Below are positions 53,505 to 64,000 of a stretch of 64,000 nucleotides of DNA, piece by piece. The position numbers and the translations under genes were made by a program. Numbering within the stretch: the first letter of the stretch is position 1; every line of letters begins with the position of its first letter. The notes under the pieces are model-generated. The model had not been told where the DNA came from, did no database searches, and saw nothing but the letters and a program-made list of their open reading frames with translations. The DNA comes from Vibrio gangliei (GTDB taxonomy: Bacteria; Pseudomonadota; Gammaproteobacteria; Enterobacterales; Vibrionaceae), in the NCBI RefSeq assembly GCF_026001925.1, contig NZ_AP021869.1, positions 1,488,001-1,552,000 on the forward strand. The letters run 5' to 3'.

Positions 53505-55769
53505 TTAATGTACCGCTTCTTCTTGGTTCAAGTAGGTAAACTCTAGCTCTTCACCGCTAGAACTTAATGTCACTCGAACCGTGCCACCATCCACTAATGA
53601 ACCAAACAGCAATTCATTCGCTAGTGGTTTTTTGAGTTTATCTTGGATCACTCGTCCCATAGGTCTTGCCCCCATGGTTTTGTCGTAACCTTTCTTAGCC
53701 AGCCAATGACGAGCTTCTTCTGATACTTCCATCGAAACACCACGACCATCCAATTGCGCTTGAAGCTCAACGATAAACTTATCGACCACTTGATGGATCA
53801 TGTCTTCACTTAAGCTATTAAACCAAATGATATTATCTAAGCGGTTTCTAAACTCAGGCGTAAAGACTTTTTTGATTTCAGACATCGCATCATGGCTATT
53901 ATCTTGTTGAATCAAACCAATAGATTGCTTCTCGGTTTCTTGTACACCGGCATTAGTGGTCATCACAAGAATCACATTTCTGAAATCGGCTTTACGGCCA
54001 TTGTTGTCCGTTAATGTACCGTTATCCATCACTTGCAATAACAGGTTGAAGATATCACTGTGCGCTTTTTCAATCTCATCCAGCAACACAACTGAGTGAG
54101 GATGTTTAATCACGGCATCCGTCAATAGACCGCCTTGGTCATAACCGACATAACCCGGAGGTGCACCAATCAAGCGGCTCACTGAGTGACGTTCTCCGTA
54201 TTCGGACATATCAAAGCGCAACAACTCAACACCCAGTAGCTTAGATAACTGAACGGTGACTTCCGTTTTACCCACACCAGTAGGGCCAGCAAACAAGAAT
54301 GAACCGACAGGCTTATTATCATGACCTAGCCCAGCACGCGTGAGTTTAATCGCCTCACATAGGACTTCGATAGCAGGATCTTGTCCAAACACAAGCAACT
54401 TCAATCGGCTGTCTAAGCGAGACAACACTTCTTTGTCTGAAGATGACACCGATTTTTCTGGAATACGCGCAATCTTGGCAACAATGGCTTCGATATCTGC
54501 CACATTCACCATTTTCTTGCGCTTACCTTCTGGTGCCAAACGGCAATGTGCCCCTGCTTCGTCAATCACATCAATCGCTTTGTCTGGCAAGTGTCTTTCA
54601 TTAATGTATTTAGCCGAAAGCTCAACCGCAGCTCGTAGGGCTTTATTGCTGAACTTCACTTGATGGTGCTCTTCGTATTTGCTCTTAAGCCCCATCAAGA
54701 TCTTAGTCGTATCATCAATCGATGGTTCCAAAATATCGATTTTTTGGAAGCGACGAGCAAGTGCACGTTCTTTTTCAAAAATCGTGCTGTACTCTTGATA
54801 AGTCGTGGAACCAATGCAGCGTAATTTACCGTTGCTCAATAAAGGCTTGATTAAGTTAGCGGCATCCACCTGACCACCGGATGCTGCACCAGCACCAATG
54901 ATGGTATGAATTTCATCAATGAACAGAATCGTGTCTTTTTCTTTTTCAAGCTGCTTTAAAATGGTCTTAAAACGTTTTTCAAAGTCACCGCGATATTTAG
55001 TGCCAGCCAATAGCGAACCAATATCTAAAGAATAAATCACGCTGTCTTTGATGACATCGGGAACTTGGCCTTCCACAATGCGCCATGCTAACCCTTCAGC
55101 AATAGCGGTTTTACCTACCCCGGCTTCCCCCACCAATAGCGGGTTGTTCTTACGGCGGCGACATAACACTTGGATCGTGCGCTCTAACTCAACATCACGC
55201 CCAATCAAAGGATCAATTTGCCCTTTTTTGGCAATTTCATTTAAGTTGGTTGCAAAACTATCAAGACGCTCTTCCGAGCCATTTTCTTGTGGTTGTTCAT
55301 CGCTTAAGTTTGCGCCGCCTACTTCATCGTCCGAGGATTTACGGATGCCATGAGAAATAAAGTTGACTATGTCTAAACGGCTAATATCATTTTTCTTGAG
55401 AAGATAAGCCGCATGAGATTCTTGCTCGCTGAAAATCGCCACCAAAACATTGGCGCCAGCGACTTCACTGCGGCCAGAAGATTGAACGTGGAAAACGGCA
55501 CGCTGAAGTACACGTTGGAAACTTAATGTAGGTTGAGTTTCACGTTCTTCATCCGCACTAGGAATAAGTGGTGTGGTTTGCTCGATAAAAGCTTCGAGCT
55601 CTTGACGTAATGTGTCGATATCAGCTTGGCAGGCCGATAATGCTTCATGAGCAGAGTTGTTATCGAGCAACGCTAATAAGAGGTGCTCAACCGTCATAAA
55701 TTCATGACGTTTCTCTCTGGCACGCATAAATGCGCTATTTAAGCTCATTTCAAGTTCTTTATTTAGCAT
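53505..55769 (-). CDS. clpA: ClpA, ATPase subunit of ClpAP protease
   Basis: The protein of about 754 residues has an N-terminal double Clp repeat domain (REKRHEFMTVEHLLLAL), two AAA modules with Walker A GEAGVGKTAIAE and GPTGVGKTEVT, and the IGF-like LIQQ region. It unfolds substrates for ClpP. The ATG at 55769 has GGGGAGGTAGC upstream and fits the E. coli start MLN.ELE. It follows clpS by about 77 bases. Confidence 0.98.
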   Translation of the reverse strand: MLNKELEMSLNSAFMRAREKRHEFMTVEHLLLALLDNNSAHEALSACQADIDTLRQELEAFIEQTTPLIPSADEERETQPTLSFQRVLQRAVFHVQSSGRSEVAGANVLVAIFSEQESHAAYLLKKNDISRLDIVNFISHGIRKSSDDEVGGANLSDEQPQENGSEERLDSFATNLNEIAKKGQIDPLIGRDVELERTIQVLCRRRKNNPLLVGEAGVGKTAIAEGLAWRIVEGQVPDVIKDSVIYSLDIGSLLAGTKYRGDFEKRFKTILKQLEKEKDTILFIDEIHTIIGAGAASGGQVDAANLIKPLLSNGKLRCIGSTTYQEYSTIFEKERALARRFQKIDILEPSIDDTTKILMGLKSKYEEHHQVKFSNKALRAAVELSAKYINERHLPDKAIDVIDEAGAHCRLAPEGKRKKMVNVADIEAIVAKIARIPEKSVSSSDKEVLSRLDSRLKLLVFGQDPAIEVLCEAIKLTRAGLGHDNKPVGSFLFAGPTGVGKTEVTVQLSKLLGVELLRFDMSEYGERHSVSRLIGAPPGYVGYDQGGLLTDAVIKHPHSVVLLDEIEKAHSDIFNLLLQVMDNGTLTDNNGRKADFRNVILVMTTNAGVQETEKQSIGLIQQDNSHDAMSEIKKVFTPEFRNRLDNIIWFNSLSEDMIHQVVDKFIVELQAQLDGRGVSMEVSEEARHWLAKKGYDKTMGARPMGRVIQDKLKKPLANELLFGSLVDGGTVRVTLSSSGEELEFTYLNQEEAVH

Positions 55770-55846
55770 AGCTACCTCCCCAAAGAACAATTACTCTGTT
55801 CATATCCAGCAAAAATCTCAGCGTATAAAAACGCAAATTCTTGTGG

Positions 55847-56167
55847 TTATACTTGCTCCATAGTGCACAGTAAGGGATGTTCGTTTTCACGTGCATGCAT
55901 GGTAACTTGCATTACTTTTGTCTCAGCCACTTCTGCTGTAAACGTGCCGCAAATTGCCTTTCCCTCAAAATGCACTTTAAGCATTACTTGTGTCGCACTC
56001 TCCAAATCCATAGAGAAAAAACGACCTAGTATTTCTATCACGAAGTCCATCGGAGTGTAATCGTCATTATTTAAAATCACATGATACATCGCCGGTGGCT
56101 TCAGTTTGGTCTTCTCATCTTCCAGAAGATCGATATCTGGTGAAGTCCATTGGTATTGCTTATTCAT
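55847..56167 (-). CDS. clpS: ClpS adaptor of ClpAP
   Basis: The 106-residue protein has the binding-site block [18 protein letters not shown] and the [16 protein letters not shown] region. It delivers N-degron substrates bearing Leu, Phe, Trp or Tyr to ClpA and lies in the operon with it. Confidence 0.98.
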   Translation of the reverse strand: MNKQYQWTSPDIDLLEDEKTKLKPPAMYHVILNNDDYTPMDFVIEILGRFFSMDLESATQVMLKVHFEGKAICGTFTAEVAETKVMQVTMHARENEHPLLCTMEQV

Positions 56168-56539
56168 GTTTATTTATTTCTACTTTTTTAACAGGACTGC
56201 TAGAAAACCGAATTGACGATCTGTCTTCATACTTCAATCTGTCTTCATAATTAGAGACTAATGCACCAATTGTATCCCTGCAAATAAAAGATAGCCATTA
56301 TGTAAAAGTCGCACATCAAGCGCCTAAAAAGAAAGCAAAGCATCTCAAAAATGGGAGCTTAAAATGTAATTTTCAATCCCGTAGTTAAGCAAAAGTTAAA
56401 TCCATATCTCTATTTTGTCATTTCGACAACAATTATCACTCTCAGCTATTGACTGTCAGCTGTGATTGTCTAAATTGTGTTCTGAGGTGGTTAAAAAAAT
56501 AACCGTTATATCGTTGAAAAAGCATGAGGGATGTAAAGC
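56168..56539. promoter_or_regulatory. Divergent region clpS / cspD
   Basis: The 372-base interval holds both promoters and the cspD leader. A GAGGGATG stretch near 56524-56535 is the likely cspD ribosome site. No RNA gene is apparent. Confidence 0.5.
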
Positions 56540-56761
56540 ATGGCTACAGGTACAGTTAAATGGTTTAACAATGCCAAAGGATTTGGCTTCATTTGTCCAG
56601 AAGGTGAAGAAGGCGATATCTTCGCTCACTACTCGACAATTCAAATGGATGGGTACAGAACGTTAAAAGCAGGACAACAAGTATCCTACGAAGTAGAAAA
56701 AGGCCCAAAAGGCTCTCATGCAAGCCTAGTTACGCCTCTCGATAGTGATCAAAGCAAATAG
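56540..56761 (+). CDS. cspD: Cold shock-like protein CspD
   Basis: The 73-residue protein is a cold-shock domain with RNP1 GFGFICP and RNP2 DIFAHYS; it keeps the GTVKWFNNAKG start. It lies next to clpS and clpA as in E. coli, where CspD inhibits replication in stationary phase. Confidence 0.96.
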   Translation: MATGTVKWFNNAKGFGFICPEGEEGDIFAHYSTIQMDGYRTLKAGQQVSYEVEKGPKGSHASLVTPLDSDQSK

Positions 56762-56802
56762 GTAGCGAACCTTTTTAGCAAACCACTTTTCAGTTATCTA
56801 TC

Positions 56803-56846
56803 AACAGCAATACTGTTTCTTCAACGGTGTTGCTGTTTTGCTTTTA
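56803..56846 (+). terminator. Terminator of cspD
   Basis: Arms AACAGCAA / TTGCTGTT flank a 19-base interior, with TTGCTTTT beyond on the plus strand. Confidence 0.65.
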
Positions 56847-56896
56847 TACCTATTACATTAATTAGATGGCAATACAGCCCGATGAAATCGACATAA

Positions 56897-56926
56897 AAAA
56901 ACACCAGCCTCGCAGCTGGTGTTTAT
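56897..56926 (-). terminator. Terminator of icd
   Basis: Arms AAACACCAGC / GCTGGTGTTT enclose a six-base loop, with a seven-T run on the minus strand just downstream of the icd stop codon. Confidence 0.85.
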
Positions 56927-56952
56927 TATGCTAATTCACTCAATCTAGAACT

Positions 56953-59606
<2,654 letters not shown>

Positions 59607-60320
59607 ATGTCGACGACAAAGTCTTCTTCAAAAAAGCCACAATCACGTCATCGGTTTAAAACAGGTTCGACCAGAAAACACACTGCAAACCATGAAGCGC
59701 GTAAGTCGTCTAGGTTTAAAAATAAGCCGCATTCACAGGCAAATAAGTCACAAAAAAACAAGCCAACAAAGCGTATCAATGACAGCGAACGCATTATTTT
59801 ATTATTTAACAAGCCTTACGACACATTGAGTCAATTTACTGACGGTGAACAACGTAAAACCTTAGCCGATTATATTGATGTAAAAGATGTCTATGCAGCG
59901 GGTCGATTAGATAGAGATAGCGAAGGCTTAATGGTATTGACCAATGACGGTATTTTGCAGGCTAAAATCACACAGCCGCAGTCGAAGTCGCCAAAAACCT
60001 ATTGGGTGCAAGTCGACGGCGCTCCAAGTGAAACCGATTTAGATAAATTACGTCAAGGGGTCGAGCTCAAAGATGGTATGACGCTACCCGCCAAAGTGGA
60101 AATAATGGCAGAACCCAATGTGTGGCCAAGAAATCCACCGGTTCGCTTTCGCGCTAATATCCCAACTACTTGGCTTGCCATTACCATCATTGAGGGCCGA
60201 AATCGCCAGGTAAGACGCATGACGGCACACATCGGCTTTCCCACCCTACGCTTAATTCGCTACGCCATTGGTGAGTGGAATTTAGGCGATCTGCAGCCAG
60301 GTGAATATATACCCAAGTGA
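59607..60320 (+). CDS. rluE: 23S rRNA pseudouridine synthase RluE
   Basis: The 237-residue protein has the RsuA/RluE catalytic motif [17 protein letters not shown] and [17 protein letters not shown], with a basic Lys/Ser-rich extension of about 60 residues before the domain. E. coli RluE makes pseudouridine 2457 of 23S rRNA. The last codons (IPK and the stop) lie within the terminal repeat of the palindromic element that follows. Confidence 0.94.
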   Translation: MSTTKSSSKKPQSRHRFKTGSTRKHTANHEARKSSRFKNKPHSQANKSQKNKPTKRINDSERIILLFNKPYDTLSQFTDGEQRKTLADYIDVKDVYAAGRLDRDSEGLMVLTNDGILQAKITQPQSKSPKTYWVQVDGAPSETDLDKLRQGVELKDGMTLPAKVEIMAEPNVWPRNPPVRFRANIPTTWLAITIIEGRNRQVRRMTAHIGFPTLRLIRYAIGEWNLGDLQPGEYIPK

Positions 60321-60571
60321 CCTCAAGATGCAGAATTCAGAGCTATCATCCAAGTTCTTAGACAAGGAAGATTTATGCGGAATAAACACCTTTCAATTAA
60401 ATCTGACGTAGGCTGAGGGCTTGGATGAAGCTCCCGAAGGGCAAGTTAAAACAAGCTTTATGCTGCGTTAAATTGAACAGAGATAGAATCACTATGATCA
60501 TAGTCAATTTGCCTTGCCTAAAACTTGTTTTATTCTTGCTGAAACTCGCATCTTGAGGTTACTTGGGTATA
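60308..60571. mobile_element. Vibrio-type palindromic repeat element (MITE-like)
   Basis: The element is 264 bases long with 24-base terminal inverted repeats that differ at one base: it begins TATACCCAAGTGACCTCAAG and ends with the complement (CTTGAGGTTACTTGGGTATA). There is no open reading frame inside. Ends like these recur in Vibrio genomes as I remember them. The left end overlaps the rluE stop codon. Confidence 0.8.
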
Positions 60572-60614
60572 AACACACGTATTTGTAATCTAATGGGGTA
60601 TTTTTCCACCGTAA

Positions 60615-61844
<1,230 letters not shown>

Positions 61845-61852
61845 TCATAATT

Positions 61853-61878
61853 AAGGGCTCTTTGTGGCCCTTTTGTTT
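61853..61878 (+). terminator. Terminator of mnmA
   Basis: Arms AAGGGC / GCCCTT around an eight-base loop, followed by TTGTTT on the plus strand. Confidence 0.65.
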
Positions 61879-61941
61879 ATAGTTAGATTTCATTTATAGT
61901 AACACTTCATTGTTTTTGGTCAGTTTTCAGGAGAATCAAAC

Positions 61942-62562
61942 GTGGCAAACAATCTATATGACCGTACTATCGCTTTTGCAGGTATCTGCCAAGCTGTTGC
62001 GCTTGTTCAACAAGTAGCGCGAAACGGAGATTGTGATTCCGCCGAGCTTAAAGCGACCTTGAATACAATTGTGAATATGAATCCTCGCAATACACTGGAT
62101 GTATTTGGCGACGAATCAAACCTTAAACTGGGTTTAGAAACCATGGTGAAAGGGATTGATAGCACACCAAAAGGCAGTGAAGTGACTCGCTACATCATCA
62201 GTATTATGTCTTTAGAGCGTAAACTCAGCGCTCGTTCTGACTCAATGTCACAGCTTGGTGATCGCCTCACTACCATTGAACGTCAACTGGATCACTATGA
62301 CCTGCTTGATGAACAAATGATCAGCAACTTAGCCAGCGTCTACCTCGATGTGATTAGCCCAGTCGGCCCTCGCATCCAAGTCTCTGGTACGCCAGCGGTA
62401 CTGCAACAAACATTAAATCAACATAAAGTTCGAGCTCTCTTATTGGCAGGCGTACGTTGTGCGGTACTGTGGCGCCAGGTTGGTGGACGTCGTCGTCACT
62501 TATTGCTTGGTCGTAAAAAAATGCTCGAACAAGCTAAAATTTTACTCGCGAGATCGTGGTAA
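61942..62562 (+). CDS. hflD: High frequency lysogenization protein HflD
   Basis: The 206-residue helical protein matches HflD ([38 protein letters not shown]) in length and order. It is a membrane-associated protein that binds phage lambda CII in E. coli. It lies between mnmA and purB, the standard order. Confidence 0.96.
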   Translation: MANNLYDRTIAFAGICQAVALVQQVARNGDCDSAELKATLNTIVNMNPRNTLDVFGDESNLKLGLETMVKGIDSTPKGSEVTRYIISIMSLERKLSARSDSMSQLGDRLTTIERQLDHYDLLDEQMISNLASVYLDVISPVGPRIQVSGTPAVLQQTLNQHKVRALLLAGVRCAVLWRQVGGRRRHLLLGRKKMLEQAKILLARSW

Positions 62563-62596
62563 TACGATCCGAACCTATTTCACCCTCTTTTTTTAG

Positions 62597-63994
<1,398 letters not shown>

Positions 63995-64000
63995 TCTAAC

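Overview
The window reads as a chromosomal segment of a gammaproteobacterium of the Vibrionaceae, most probably Vibrio. The right third (about 42.7-64 kb) is an ordinary housekeeping backbone with proteins close to their enterobacterial and Vibrio counterparts: alaE, a UPF0149 gene, pyrF-lapB-lapA, ihfB-rpsA, cmk, aroA, aat-bpt, infA, clpS-clpA, cspD, a monomeric NADP isocitrate dehydrogenase, rluE, mnmA and hflD-purB. A palindromic repeat with ends of the kind I remember as common in Vibrio genomes lies at the 3' end of rluE. The genus is an inference; no rRNA gene is present.

Everything left of a tRNA-Ser(GGA) gene (42722-42809) looks like a genomic island that runs past the left edge of the window. 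Next to the tRNA come six copies of a 9-10 bp motif (probable integrase arm sites), a P4-type tyrosine integrase, an unknown gene, an AlpA-type regulator and three Inovirus-Gp2/YagK-YfjJ family genes, one of them broken. Then follow a zinc-ribbon YaaW-like protein with a small partner, a glutamine-amidotransferase-like gene with a divergent AraC regulator, and a metabolic module: MocR regulator, Fe(II)/2-oxoglutarate oxygenase, beta-hydroxyacid dehydrogenase and TauE/SafE exporter. A further block (24.5-29.4 kb) holds RadC/JAB, two DUF2787 proteins, two small exported or membrane proteins, two WYL-like regulators and an LPD25-like protein.

The left 24 kb is a dense defence island on the minus strand. 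From right to left it has: (1) a divergent WYL regulator next to a four-gene Mks/Wadjet condensin operon (MksF/JetA, MksE/JetB, MksB/JetC, MksG/JetD); (2) a seven-gene operon led by a RelB/DinJ-like fusion protein, followed by an SNF2-type helicase, DUF4391, a type III methyltransferase (Mod), an AAA ATPase, a DUF4276 TOPRIM-like protein and a type III restriction subunit (Res); (3) after a strong hairpin, a three-gene ABC-3C conflict system (nuclease-fold effector, middle component, zinc-hook ATPase); (4) a Fic gene in the same run with three in-frame stops; (5) an Mrr-type restriction enzyme and the first 22 codons of another gene.

The strongest candidates for something under-described are the extended type III operon with an ATPase/TOPRIM pair lodged between Mod and Res and a RelB-like fusion at its head, the adjoining ABC-3C system, and the MocR/oxygenase/dehydrogenase/exporter module. 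All functional statements are from reading the sequence and family knowledge; no search was run.
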